A DNA stretch of 39,238 bases from Planctomycetota bacterium (GTDB lineage: Bacteria; Planctomycetota; Planctomycetia; Pirellulales; JADFKK01): assembly GCA_022564995.1 (NCBI GenBank), contig JADFKK010000031.1, forward strand, positions 1-39,238, given 5' to 3'. Shown here one piece after another: positions 1 to 7,862 of the stretch. Position 1 is the first letter of the stretch. The number at the start of each line of letters is the position of its first letter. A program made the translations under genes and the position numbers. The notes beneath the pieces were generated by a model. It worked only from the letters and a program-made list of their open reading frames with translations, did no database searches and had not been told where the DNA came from.

Positions 1-1930
1 CCCATAGCGCGATTCTTTTTCCATCCACTTCCTTGCGACCTTGCAGCCAGCGAATCACCGAGCGCAGGTCGCGTAGCTTGGCGCCCACCATCGTCCCGCC
101 CAGCATCAATTCGGTCGATGAGCGTGCGGTCGAAGCGCTGTAAGGTCCTCGCGAACGGTCCGCCGCCGTCTCACCGCAGCCGCGCAAATCGGGCAAGCAG
201 ACCGCAACGCCGGCGACCAGCAGCCTGGCGATCTCGTCGGCGCGATGCTTCAGCAGCGCCTGTTTGCCTGCCTGGGCCAGCACGATGACGACCGGCGGCG
301 TTTCGCCTTTCGCGCGAGACAGCGTGAGCAACATGACCGGGACCACAATGCCCGGCTCAACTTGAAGCGTGGCTCGCAGCAGCAGCGCGTCGCCCACTTG
401 TTCGAGAGCTATTTTGTTTTGCACCAGCGTCGGCTTCCCGGACGGCTCGACACGCCCCAGCACGCGGCTCCACCGCTCGCGAAGCTGTGCTCGCTCCTCG
501 GCGAGTGATTTACCCCAACGGCCCTTGCGAGCTCGCTTCATCCGCGCCGCCGCCAACTCAGGCAACAGATCGACCAGCCGCTGAGGATCGAGCTGTTTCT
601 TGGCCGCATCCGTCATGCAGACCAATTCCGATTCCTTGCGCCGCCCGGAGTATTCATCCTGCGGGCGAACCTTGATGCCGAACCACCGCTCGAAAGCCGG
701 GTGAATCATCTTGCGATGAAACGCCCCGATATGGTTGCAGTGGCTGGCCCGCGGCGGACGACCACGGAGGCCGCCCTTGCCGTGGGCGACCGCCAAGCGG
801 TCGGTCGCGTCGTAGAATCCGTAAATCTTCTGCAATCGTTTCCAGACCGGGTCGCGCGGGCCGTCCCAAGCGAATTCGTGGCCGTAGACCAGCGGCCGCG
901 GGGCGATGCCGACGACGATGACCCAAGGCAAGAAGCCGTCGGCCGCCGAGCGGCGCAGATTGCGCGTCGATTCCCAACTTCCACTGCCGGCGTAATTCAG
1001 CGACGTCTCGGCATCCGCGGGCAGCGGGTAGCGCGTCTCCGGCTGTGGCCCACCGAAGTTGAACGGCACGACCGCCGCGATGCGCCCGTCGAGCGCCGCG
1101 GCCACCGCCGCGGGGTCGCCGCCGCCGGCCACGGCGCCCAGCAGGATGATCTTCTTGGGGTCGACGCCTTCGCGCGAGAGCAGCAGATCGACGCCGCGTG
1201 ACAGGTCCCAGGCCAGGCGGCCGATCAGGCTCTCGCCCGCCAGATGCAGTTGGATGCCGGTGTCGTAGCGAAAGTAATAATCCTGCCGGCTGACGCGGAA
1301 CGACTCGGCATAGTCGGACGACGTGCGAAACGGGTGCTGCCGGCGCTCGCCATGTCCCAGATGATCGGGCACCAAGACAACGCAGCCGGCCCGCGCCCAG
1401 GTCATGCCCATGTCTTGCAACTCGCCCTGCCACTTCGGCCGGTGATGGCTGTGGCTGAGCAAGATGCCCGGCATCTCCGCTTGCGGCTTTGCCGGCAGAT
1501 ACAGATTTCCCGTCACCCACCAGCCGGGCCGACTCTCGTAGCCGACATTCTCAATCGTAAATCCGTCTCCCTTGATGCGGCCGGTCACGCGCACGTTGAG
1601 CTGTTTCGGCGGTGCGGGGAAATCTCCCAGCGAGCGGCGCAGCGCGGCCCGTGTTTCGTCGCGAAACTTTTCCCACTGCCGGCGGTTGTCAATCTTGTGC
1701 CATCGCCGGCTACTGGCGCGGTTGGCGGCAGAGATGCGTTTTCGCAGGTCGTCGCGGACCATGGAGGAGAGCTGGCTCGTTTCAACCTTGGCGCCGAGCT
1801 TTCGCAGGCGGTCGGCGAGTTGCCTGGTGTCCGGTTCGGCGGCGGAGGAGAGCGATGTTATGTGAACTAACATTGCCATCGCGGTCGCGACGACGCATGC
1901 CCGTGGTGCGGAACGAAACGTGGTACTCAT
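1..1930 (-). CDS. Two-domain alpha/beta hydrolase, acetylxylan esterase/dienelactone hydrolase-like, truncated by left window edge
   Basis: The minus strand is open from an ATG at 1928-1930 to position 1, giving about 643 residues with no stop, so the C-terminus lies outside the window. An in-frame TAG upstream limits the start region. Residues 1-31 look like a signal peptide ending LSSAA, suggesting export. A first hydrolase domain covers about 60-430 with a hydrophobic strand PGILLSHSHH and an NFGGP loop. Its nucleophile-elbow position reads GAVAGGG instead of the usual GxSxG, so the serine appears replaced by valine. A second hydrolase-like domain starts near residue 480, with VVIVLAQAGKQA and CLPDLRGCGET; its own nucleophile would fall just beyond the edge after KRIALWG. 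The family deacetylates xylan or other esters; substrate here is unknown. The domain call is from remembered family features. The open frame itself is certain. Confidence 0.8.
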   Translation of the reverse strand, partial: MSTTFRSAPRACVVATAMAMLVHITSLSSAAEPDTRQLADRLRKLGAKVETSQLSSMVRDDLRKRISAANRASSRRWHKIDNRRQWEKFRDETRAALRRSLGDFPAPPKQLNVRVTGRIKGDGFTIENVGYESRPGWWVTGNLYLPAKPQAEMPGILLSHSHHRPKWQGELQDMGMTWARAGCVVLVPDHLGHGERRQHPFRTSSDYAESFRVSRQDYYFRYDTGIQLHLAGESLIGRLAWDLSRGVDLLLSREGVDPKKIILLGAVAGGGDPAAVAAALDGRIAAVVPFNFGGPQPETRYPLPADAETSLNYAGSGSWESTRNLRRSAADGFLPWVIVVGIAPRPLVYGHEFAWDGPRDPVWKRLQKIYGFYDATDRLAVAHGKGGLRGRPPRASHCNHIGAFHRKMIHPAFERWFGIKVRPQDEYSGRRKESELVCMTDAAKKQLDPQRLVDLLPELAAARMKRARKGRWGKSLAEERAQLRERWSRVLGRVEPSGKPTLVQNKIALEQVGDALLLRATLQVEPGIVVPVMLLTLSRAKGETPPVVIVLAQAGKQALLKHRADEIARLLVAGVAVCLPDLRGCGETAADRSRGPYSASTARSSTELMLGGTMVGAKLRDLRSVIRWLQGRKEVDGKRIALW

Positions 1931-1961
1931 GGCGGGATTCTCGCGAAGAGGTGGGGCGTGC

Positions 1962-1993
1962 AAACCCTGGCCTCCCGGCCAAGGCTAGGGTTT
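1962..1993. repeat. Palindromic GGCC-core element, copy 1
   Basis: An imperfect hairpin with outer arms AAACCCT and AGGGTTT and an inner GGCC-TCCC-GGCC stem. A related element lies at 4729-4757 with the same order of blocks (GGCC, pyrimidine loop, GGCC, AGGGCTA-like). It sits in the 248-nt gap upstream of the hydrolase gene, where I see no other feature. Confidence 0.5.
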
Positions 1994-2178
1994 GGTGAAG
2001 TGACGACGTTGGTTCTTCGTTCGCTCCAACGCGGCGCGATTCGTTACGTTGATCCGTCGAGCTTCCAAAGCTGCACGTGGCCGGCGCTGCTGAGGGAACG
2101 CCCTCCTCGACCAGCCGCCGGGCCATCAGAATCGCAGATTGCTGCGGGATATGTGAGACCGACGACCATCGGTGATTG

Positions 2179-2871
2179 TCATCGCTGCGGCTTCTTCACC
2201 TTCACGCCAAGCAGGCGCACGTCGTCCCAGTCGCCCGTGTCGTCGAACGAGCCGAGGCCGATGCGTCCCCAGGTGAACGTCTTGTCGTTGGCGATCATTA
2301 CGGGTTTTTTCATGTCGTCGAAGAAGACTTCGATCTTTCCGTCCTTGACGCTGCGGACGATTTTGACGTTGTGCCACTTGTCGTCCCAGTTGGTGCCTTT
2401 GGTGCTTTTGAGCGAGATCTTCGTCCGCGGCTTTGCGTTGACGATGAATATCTGGTTGGCGTGATCGTCGGCCTTCTTGCCCAGATGAACGTAATAGAAG
2501 TGGGCCGGGTCTTGGTAACCGAAGAACAAGCACACGTCGCGGTGGCCGTAGTCGGGGTGGGTGCTAAGCACGCGGGCGGTCAACTCGAAGTCTCCGACCA
2601 ATACGTCCTTGAGCAGCGAGATGTTGTAAGGGCTGCGGTGCGGCGGCTTGTACTTGCTGTTTTTCTTGAACTGGCTGTAGACGTTGCCCTGGTCGGTTTT
2701 CTTGACCTTCCAGGCGTTCGAGTCAGTCGGCTGCCAATCGTCGGCGCCCTTCTCGAAGCCCGATTCGTACACCAGCGGCAGCGCGCCTTTTTCGGCGCCC
2801 GGTGCGCCTTGGCCAAACAACAGTGAAACGACGCACAGCGAACAAACGAACGATCCGTAGCGAATCAACAT
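2179..2871 (-). CDS. Secreted LamG/DUF1080-like (concanavalin A-fold) protein
   Basis: A 230-residue protein with an N-terminal signal peptide (hydrophobic run FVCSLCVVSLLFG, likely cleavage near GAPGAEK). The rest resembles the jelly-roll domain of the DUF1080/3-keto-disaccharide hydrolase or LamG type: an opening LVYESGFEKGADDW, a central DFELTARVLST and CLFFGYQD, HFYYVHLG, then WHNVKIVR, a short IEVFFDD strand and GRIGLGSFDD near the end. Such domains bind or cleave carbohydrates outside the cytoplasm; the exact role cannot be told. A good ribosome binding site (AAAGGACA) precedes the ATG. The gene starts 19 nt after the hisG stop, so the two are probably co-transcribed although no functional link is obvious. 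Confidence 0.8.
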   Translation of the reverse strand: MLIRYGSFVCSLCVVSLLFGQGAPGAEKGALPLVYESGFEKGADDWQPTDSNAWKVKKTDQGNVYSQFKKNSKYKPPHRSPYNISLLKDVLVGDFELTARVLSTHPDYGHRDVCLFFGYQDPAHFYYVHLGKKADDHANQIFIVNAKPRTKISLKSTKGTNWDDKWHNVKIVRSVKDGKIEVFFDDMKKPVMIANDKTFTWGRIGLGSFDDTGDWDDVRLLGVKVKKPQR

Positions 2872-2890
2872 GGCAATGTCCTTTTGAGAG

Positions 2891-3766
2891 TCAGTCGATG
2901 ACCTTGTTCAGCGGGTACTCTACGATACCGCGGGCACCGGCGGATTTCAACTTGGGGATGATAGTCCGCACGACCGATTCGTCGACGACGGTCATCACGG
3001 CGACCCAAGCCTCGTCGGCCAGCGGCGAAATCGTCGGCTTTTGCAGGGCCGGCAGCAAGTCGATTACCTCTTGCAGGATCTTGCTGGGCACGTTCATCAT
3101 CAGGCCCACCTTGCCTTCGGCCGCCATCGCCCCGCGCAGCATCAGGGCCATGTCGTCAATTTTTTGCTTCTTCCAGGGGTCTTCGTAGGCCGCATGGTTG
3201 GCGATAAACCGGGGCGTGCTTTGCAATACCTCCTCGACGATCCGCAGATTGTTGGCCCGCAAGGAGCTGCCGGTCTCGGTCACTTCGACGATCGCGTCGG
3301 CCAGCCGGGGCGGCTTGACCTCCGTCGCACCCCAACTGAATTCGACCCGCGCCGTAACGCCATGACGCTCTAAAAACTGCGTGGTCAGCCCGACCGCCTC
3401 GGTGGCGATGCGTTTACCTTCGAGATCCTTAACCGTCTCGACGGGTGAATCGTTCGGCACACAGAGCACCCAGCGGACCGGGCGGCGGCTAACCTTTGAA
3501 AAAACCAGCTCGGCCACTTCATGTACGTCGGCCCCGTTTTCGACAATCCAGTCGTGGCCGGTGAGCCCCGCGTCGAGCGCGCCGTCTTCGACATAGCGGG
3601 CCATCTCCTGCGCGCGGATCAACATGCACTCGATCTCGTCGTCGTCGATCGTGGGAAAATAACTCCGCGAACGGAACGTGATCTTATAACCGGCCCGCCC
3701 AAAGAGCCGACCGGTTGCTTCTTGCAGGCTGCCGGCGGGAATACCGAGACGCAGGAGATTCGACAT
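2891..3766 (-). CDS. hisG: ATP phosphoribosyltransferase, long form
   Basis: This 291-residue protein is HisG, which joins ATP and PRPP in the first committed step of histidine synthesis in the cytoplasm. It opens with [14 protein letters not shown], and has the [17 protein letters not shown] segment, the [20 protein letters not shown] domain boundary, and the product-binding loop [14 protein letters not shown]. Residues from about 215 to the end form the ACT-like regulatory domain of the long form ([12 protein letters not shown], then [15 protein letters not shown]), so it should act as a hexamer inhibited by histidine without HisZ. No clear Shine-Dalgarno sequence precedes the ATG; the upstream stretch is pyrimidine-rich. 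A LamG-like gene follows after 19 nt. The next his gene, hisI, lies upstream on the same strand beyond a repeat-filled gap of about 260 nt. Confidence 0.95.
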   Translation of the reverse strand: MSNLLRLGIPAGSLQEATGRLFGRAGYKITFRSRSYFPTIDDDEIECMLIRAQEMARYVEDGALDAGLTGHDWIVENGADVHEVAELVFSKVSRRPVRWVLCVPNDSPVETVKDLEGKRIATEAVGLTTQFLERHGVTARVEFSWGATEVKPPRLADAIVEVTETGSSLRANNLRIVEEVLQSTPRFIANHAAYEDPWKKQKIDDMALMLRGAMAAEGKVGLMMNVPSKILQEVIDLLPALQKPTISPLADEAWVAVMTVVDESVVRTIIPKLKSAGARGIVEYPLNKVID

Positions 3767-3817
3767 GGGAGGCGGAGGGATGGAGGGAATCGTTGATTCG
3801 TGGGATTAGTTGGTCAA

Positions 3818-3980
3818 TGACAAATGACGAATGACAAATGACAAATAACAAATCGAACCCAGATTTTCGGGCGACCATACTCAGTCGGTCGGGAATTCGA
3901 CGTTGAATCCGTACGCAAACCCTGTCAAGGCCTCAAGATTTGTCATTTGTCATTTGTTATTTGTCATTGGTCATTGGTCA
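3818..3980. repeat. Inverted pair of heptamer arrays
   Basis: Left array 3818-3852 is five tandem heptamers of the form TGACAAA (variants TGACGAA and TAACAAA). Right array 3939-3980 is six heptamers of the complementary form TTTGTCA (variants TTTGTTA and TTGGTCA). The two face each other across 86 nt of unique sequence in the gap between hisI and hisG. Paired transcripts could form a long hairpin. Similar architecture recurs at 17245-17347 and 31553-31735. Confidence 0.85.
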
Positions 3981-4024
3981 TTTACGGGTGGTTTATGCTC
4001 AAAATGTCGCGTTCCCGTTAGCGC

Positions 4025-4498
4025 TTATTTTTTATACACTTCATCCGGGTCGAAGACTCGCTGGCCTTCGATCTGTAGTCCTTCGGGCGTTACTTTTCGG
4101 AAGAAGCAGCTTCGATAGCCGATGTGACAGGCGGCGCCGCCGATTTGTTCGACTTTCAGCAGGATGGTGTCGGCGTCGCAGTCGAGGCGGATTTCTTGGA
4201 CTTTTTGTATGTTGCCGCTTTCTTCGCCCTTGCGCCACAGCTTGCCCCGACTGCGGCTGAAGTAGACCGCGCGGCCCGTCTGAAGTGTTTCGGCGTAACT
4301 TTCCTCGTTCATGTAGGCGAGCATCAACACCTCGCCCGTCTCGGCGTCTTGCACGATCGCCGGCAGCAGGCCTCCGCCCTTCAAAAAATCAGGTTCGCTG
4401 GCAGGTGGTTCGGACACGAATGTTGGGGTGGGTGAGAATGCAGCGGGAACAGTTTTTGGGATCGCTACGCCGGCCGACGATCGCAGACGAACCAGCAT
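4025..4498 (-). CDS. hisI: Phosphoribosyl-AMP cyclohydrolase
   Basis: HisI opens the purine ring of phosphoribosyl-AMP in histidine synthesis. The core runs from [20 protein letters not shown] through [16 protein letters not shown] to [13 protein letters not shown] and [12 protein letters not shown]. The metal-binding Asp cluster (DCDAD) and the three cysteines expected for zinc are present. One odd point is ACHIG where the family usually has ACHTG. The frame stays open upstream to 4801, but that part looks non-coding. I chose the ATG at 4498 with a weak GGAA upstream, which gives 157 residues and an N-terminal extension of about 40 over the usual core; a start farther downstream is possible. 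There is no fused HisE domain. It is separated from hisG by the heptamer arrays. Confidence 0.9.
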   Translation of the reverse strand: MLVRLRSSAGVAIPKTVPAAFSPTPTFVSEPPASEPDFLKGGGLLPAIVQDAETGEVLMLAYMNEESYAETLQTGRAVYFSRSRGKLWRKGEESGNIQKVQEIRLDCDADTILLKVEQIGGAACHIGYRSCFFRKVTPEGLQIEGQRVFDPDEVYKK

Positions 4499-4603
4499 AA
4501 TGGCTATTTCCGCTATTTTCCAGGGGCTGTATGTATCGCTACCACGATCGCCGGCCGACGCGATTCGGCCGTTGTCTGCGGCACCAGCCGAAAAATCGGA
4601 CTT

Positions 4604-4640
4604 GCCGCCCGACTTAGCCCGGATGACCCAATCGGGCGGC
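4604..4640. repeat. Nine-base-pair inverted repeat upstream of hisI
   Basis: GCCGCCCGA at 4604-4612 pairs perfectly with TCGGGCGGC at 4632-4640 across 19 nt. It lies in the 5' region of hisI and between the divergent hisI and glycosyltransferase genes. It could be an RNA structure or only a repeat; no function is shown. Confidence 0.4.
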
Positions 4641-4728
4641 GTTGTTTGTACAACTGTGCTGTGGGGCTCTTTGTTCCAGTGTTGGATGGTCAGTTTCCGA
4701 TGAGCTAGATGACCCCCTTTGGCACAAT

Positions 4729-4757
4729 CCCCGGCCTTCCGGCCAGGGCTATTGGGG
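4729..4757. repeat. Palindromic GGCC-core element, copy 2
   Basis: CCCC-GGCC-TTCC-GGCC-AGGGCTATTGGGG, the same block structure as the element at 1962-1993. It lies immediately upstream of the preferred start of the glycosyltransferase gene and inside its extended open frame. Confidence 0.45.
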
Positions 4758-4781
4758 AATGAGGATTTGGGAGAAGCCGCT

Positions 4782-5327
4782 TTGGAACGATCTGTCAGCA
4801 TGTTGTTTCCCGTTCATAATGCCCAGCAGACGCTGGCCCGCGATGTTTCGTTGGTGCTTGACGTGTTACCTGATTTGACGGACCGCTTCGAGGTGCTGAT
4901 CGTTGACGACGGCTCGACCGACGGGACCGACGAGGTGGCCGAAGACTTGGCCCGTCAATATCCGCAGGTCAGCGTGGTGCGGCATGTCGAGCGGCGGGGA
5001 CTGGCCGAGTCGATTAACACCGCTCTGGATCGCAGCGAGGGCGAGATCGTCTTTTTGCCCGGCCCCGCCCAAGACTTCCAGCCCGAGGCGCTCAGCCAGC
5101 TCTGGCAATTACGAGACGATCGGGACGTAGCGATGGCCCGACGATCCGATCCAAGCTGTGGGCTGCGAATGATTCGCCGCGAAGACATCGGCCGACTACA
5201 AGAGATCGGGGTCGAATTGGCTGGCAAGCAGCAAGCCGTGCCATCTGTAGAGGACATCGACCTGGAAATCGGCAGCGAGACGGGTGGTTTCCTACGTTCG
5301 ATCGGCAGTTTTCTCGTCGCTGAGTGA
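4782..5327 (+). CDS. Small GT-A glycosyltransferase (family 2-like)
   Basis: The frame encodes a family 2-type glycosyltransferase core: first strand [11 protein letters not shown], then [14 protein letters not shown] (nucleotide-sugar binding), [17 protein letters not shown] and [14 protein letters not shown] at the position of the usual DxD region, which here reads LPGPAQD and so lacks a clear DxD. It is only about 181 residues, shorter than typical 230-350 residue enzymes, and the acceptor half looks reduced (a short segment ending [10 protein letters not shown] and a tail). The open frame begins at a TTG at 4719, but that part covers a palindromic repeat. I prefer the TTG at 4782 because GGGAG lies just upstream and the protein then begins at the family's first strand; the ATG at 4800 would cut that strand. 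Activity is uncertain. Confidence 0.7.
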   Translation: MERSVSMLFPVHNAQQTLARDVSLVLDVLPDLTDRFEVLIVDDGSTDGTDEVAEDLARQYPQVSVVRHVERRGLAESINTALDRSEGEIVFLPGPAQDFQPEALSQLWQLRDDRDVAMARRSDPSCGLRMIRREDIGRLQEIGVELAGKQQAVPSVEDIDLEIGSETGGFLRSIGSFLVAE

Positions 5328-5926
5328 TGCGGCTCGCTCTTTCAGCCGGATTCGCTTAGTGCTTTGTTCGCCGCCGATTCCGGGCATGATGATGACCCGT
5401 GCTAATCGCTTAACCGCTAACCGCTCCGGGCGCGACCAGCGGTCGCGGCTTTACGGGCGTAAAAGGCGTTTTCGGCCACCATGGGGGGTGAATCTCGGGT
5501 GGCGATGGTATCTGGGCAGCCGCGACCGCCGACTACTTGCTTGCCTTTTATCTGTCGACTATGATCGACCTCGTAAGGTTTATCAGTTCTTGTCTTGTGG
5601 ACCTTACGGGTCGCATAAAGCGGCTGGCGTCAGTCTCGTCGTTCGACTGGCACCTTAGCAGGGACCGTGGCTAGGTGCACTTGTCTTATCCAATTGAAAT
5701 TGTTGGCGCTGCAAGTGGTTCGCAAAACGGAAGCGGCGGCGTTGTCGACACGACTCGACTGACAGAAGCTTGAGAGATGCATCACTGGAACAGAGTTGTA
5801 GGCTCAGTCGCCGCGTGGTCGTTTGTCGGACCAGCGCGGTAAGAAGATTACTTCCTGCGCGTTGTGCGGTCGGCTTGCGTTTCGGCCGCACTGACGGCGC
5901 ATGGGCAGCGCAACTGTGAGGTAGCA
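5328..5926. other. Gap of about 600 nt without a supported gene
   Basis: No frame here has convincing protein character. It contains a short palindrome CGCGACCAGCGGTCGCG at 5431-5447 and an inverted pair CGTAAGGT (5572-5579) and ACCTTACG (5601-5608). The first resembles a dispersed repeat, the second a possible RNA hairpin. Nothing else was recognised. Confidence 0.5.
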
Positions 5927-6454
5927 ATGATGAGTTTAGCCCCTCGAGAGGTCGATCCTGCGCGGTCGGATTATTCCACCGTTCCAACAACTTCCAATGG
6001 CCGGCCCCTGCACCAGATCAGCGCGGTCCGCAAGCGGCAGGGCGTTTCGATTCGCTCCGCGGCGCGGCAGATCAAAATCGACCTTCGTCAGGCGCGGCTG
6101 CAAGAAGATCCTCATACCGATCTGCAGCTCAGTTCGCTTTACGAATGGCAAAAGGCCCTCGGCGTGCCGGTGGCCGAATTGCTGGTCGACTTGGACGCCC
6201 CGCTTTCGGCGCCCGTTCTCAAGCGGGCGCAGATGTTAAAACTGATGAAGAGCGCCAGGGCGATCTTCGATCGAGCGCCTAGCGGTCCGGCCCGCCGGCT
6301 GGCCCGCATGATGATCGAACAGTTGGTCGAGATGATGCCGGAGCTGGCGCACGTTGCCGCCTGGCAGGGGGAGGGCGTGCCCCGCACCAACGACGAGTAC
6401 GGCCTGGCGGCGTTTTGCCGACAATCACAAGAGGCACTCGACTCGTCGCGATGA
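5927..6454 (+). CDS. Helix-turn-helix (XRE-like) DNA-binding protein
   Basis: A 175-residue protein. After a variable N-terminus of about 25 residues it has an XRE/lambda-repressor-like segment: LHQISAVRKRQGVSIRSAAR, then an insert with QARLQEDPHTDLQLSSLYEWQKALGVPVAELL, which matches the spacing of a five-helix repressor fold with a longer linker. The C-terminal half (about 90-160) is helical: APVLKRAQMLKLMKSARAIF and RRLARMMIEQLVEMMPEL. The ATG at 5927 follows GAGGTAGCA, a good ribosome binding site; a second ATG follows at once. It is likely a cytoplasmic regulator. It stands alone, with no obvious target, converging on the enolase-superfamily gene with a gap of 16 nt. I recall similar proteins in planctomycetes but know no studied member. 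Confidence 0.7.
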   Translation: MMSLAPREVDPARSDYSTVPTTSNGRPLHQISAVRKRQGVSIRSAARQIKIDLRQARLQEDPHTDLQLSSLYEWQKALGVPVAELLVDLDAPLSAPVLKRAQMLKLMKSARAIFDRAPSGPARRLARMMIEQLVEMMPELAHVAAWQGEGVPRTNDEYGLAAFCRQSQEALDSSR

Positions 6455-6470
6455 GGGGCGAGCGCACATC

Positions 6471-7592
6471 CTAATCGCCCGATTGGCTGACTAAGTGGGC
6501 GGTAACGAAATCTTCATCGAGCGTCACTCCCAGCCCCGGTCGATCCGGCACCGTGATCCAGCCGTTTTCGGCTTGCACTTTCTCGCAGGTTAGCTCGTGC
6601 CGCAGCGGCGAATCCTCGACGCAGTCCTCGAACAAAAACGCATCGCGGCAGGTGCAGAGCCAATGCAAGCTGGCGGCCACCGTGACCGGGCTGGTGTAGC
6701 AGTGATTGCACAAGCGGGCGCCGATCTCTTCGACCCGTTGGCGAATGTAGGCCGCGTCGGTGAATCCGTTTCGGGCTAAGTCGACCTGGTAAACGTCGAG
6801 CGCCCGACGATCGATCCAGGGGCGGAACGCTCCGCGGCCGCACTCTTCTTCGCCCGAGGCAATCGGCACGGGCGAGCGATCTTTCAGCCAGCAATACCCG
6901 TCGATGTCGTCCGGCAGCAGCGGCTCTTCCAGCCACTCGATGTTAAAGTCGGCGAAGGCGTTGGCCCGGCGCAGCGCCGTGCGGGCATCCCACACACAGC
7001 CGGCATCAACAAGCAGCGTGGCGTCGCCGATTCCTTCGCGAGCGCCGCGAACGAGTTCCAGATCGAGCGCTTCGCTCTGGCCCATCGGCTCCCAGCCGAA
7101 TTTCACGGCCCGGTAACCCGCTTCGGTCCAGCGGCGGCCGATGTCGGCGGTTTCGGCCCCGTCGCGGCCGAACAGGATCGAGGCATAAGCCTTGATCTTC
7201 TCGTGTCTTTTTCCGCCCAACAGCCGGTGGATCGGCTCGCCATAGTGTTTGCCCTTGAGATCCCACAGCGCCATGTCGACGGCGGCCATGGCGGTGATCG
7301 TGACCGAGCTGCGGCCGTAATACATCGTGCTGCGATACAGCTTCTGCCACAGCCGGTCAGTCTCCAGCGGGTTTTCGCCCAGCAACAACTCGCGCAGCCC
7401 GCAGGCGATGTTATGGCTAAACGGCGCGTCGATGATCGCCTTGACCACTTCCGGAGACGAATCGGCCTCGCCGATGCCTTCGAGGCCCGTGTCGGTACGA
7501 ATCCGCAGCAGCACGCTGTCCTGGCTGCTGGCCGTTTTGGCCTCGACGCGGTCGATCCGCAGAATCTGGCAAATAACGTGCGTGATTTTCAT
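6471..7592 (-). CDS. Enolase-superfamily enzyme (mandelate racemase/muconate lactonizing type)
   Basis: A 373-residue protein of the enolase superfamily. The N-terminal capping domain (1-125) has GLEGIGEA and the mobile-loop segment STMYYGRSSVTITAMAAVD. The barrel carries Lys164 (RAVKFGW; a KxG form, not KxK), metal ligands Asp196 (LLVDAG), Glu222 (EWLEEP) and Glu248 (ASGEEE), and His297 (LCNHCYTSP). That set fits a mandelate-racemase-like acid-sugar dehydratase or racemase, but the substrate cannot be read. I use the ATG at 7592 giving MKITHV, the family's usual beginning; the open frame extends 22 codons further upstream. The gene is divergent from the SSS symporter at 7863, which suggests uptake and breakdown of one substrate. 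Confidence 0.88.
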   Translation of the reverse strand: MKITHVICQILRIDRVEAKTASSQDSVLLRIRTDTGLEGIGEADSSPEVVKAIIDAPFSHNIACGLRELLLGENPLETDRLWQKLYRSTMYYGRSSVTITAMAAVDMALWDLKGKHYGEPIHRLLGGKRHEKIKAYASILFGRDGAETADIGRRWTEAGYRAVKFGWEPMGQSEALDLELVRGAREGIGDATLLVDAGCVWDARTALRRANAFADFNIEWLEEPLLPDDIDGYCWLKDRSPVPIASGEEECGRGAFRPWIDRRALDVYQVDLARNGFTDAAYIRQRVEEIGARLCNHCYTSPVTVAASLHWLCTCRDAFLFEDCVEDSPLRHELTCEKVQAENGWITVPDRPGLGVTLDEDFVTAHLVSQSGD

Positions 7593-7603
7593 GGGGTGAT
7601 TTC

Positions 7604-7630
7604 TGTAGGAGGCGTCTGGGACGGCGATTT
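7604..7630. repeat. Dispersed GTAGGAGGC element, copy 1
   Basis: TGTAGGAGGCGTCTGGGACG followed by GCGATT. It matches the element at 18863-18889 except for a few bases; the phrase GTCTCCGACGGCGAT recurs again at 7638-7652. It lies in the divergent gap between the enolase-superfamily gene and the symporter. Confidence 0.5.
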
Positions 7631-7736
7631 TCTTGGCGTCTCCGACGGCGATCATCATGGCCGCCGTGTATTGACCGTATATGGCAAGACGGTTAGCGTG
7701 TCAACTCACCAAGGCGTGTAAGCGGTGGGAAATACC

Positions 7737-7799
7737 AGCACGCAGCGCAAGCAAGTGAGTCTGGGTCGAGGGAGGACACACTCGCTTGCGCGTCGTGCT
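7737..7799. repeat. Imperfect inverted repeat of about 22 bp
   Basis: Left arm begins AGCACGCAGCGCAAGC and ends at 7760. Right arm 7778-7799 ends GCTTGCGCGTCGTGCT, its near-exact complement. The spacer is 17 nt. It lies about 64 nt upstream of the symporter start and may be a dispersed palindromic element or a 5' hairpin. Confidence 0.7.
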
Positions 7800-7862
7800 T
7801 GTATTCTGTTAAGTTCCCTTCAGCCGTTCGCCATACAACCGTCCCAACGAGAATCCGCCGCC

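Noticed and set aside
654..1520. A 288-residue open frame on the minus strand
   Set aside because: It is an alternate frame of the hydrolase gene: Arg- and Gly-rich with no domain pattern, while the frame open to the left edge has a signal peptide and hydrolase motifs.
4499..4801. N-terminal extension of HisI to the first possible start
   Set aside because: The added 101 residues lack any domain character and overlap a palindromic repeat and the divergent glycosyltransferase start.
5655..5990. A 111-residue minus-strand frame in the gap before the helix-turn-helix gene
   Set aside because: No domain, no ribosome binding site, and it overlaps the start of a convincing gene on the other strand.
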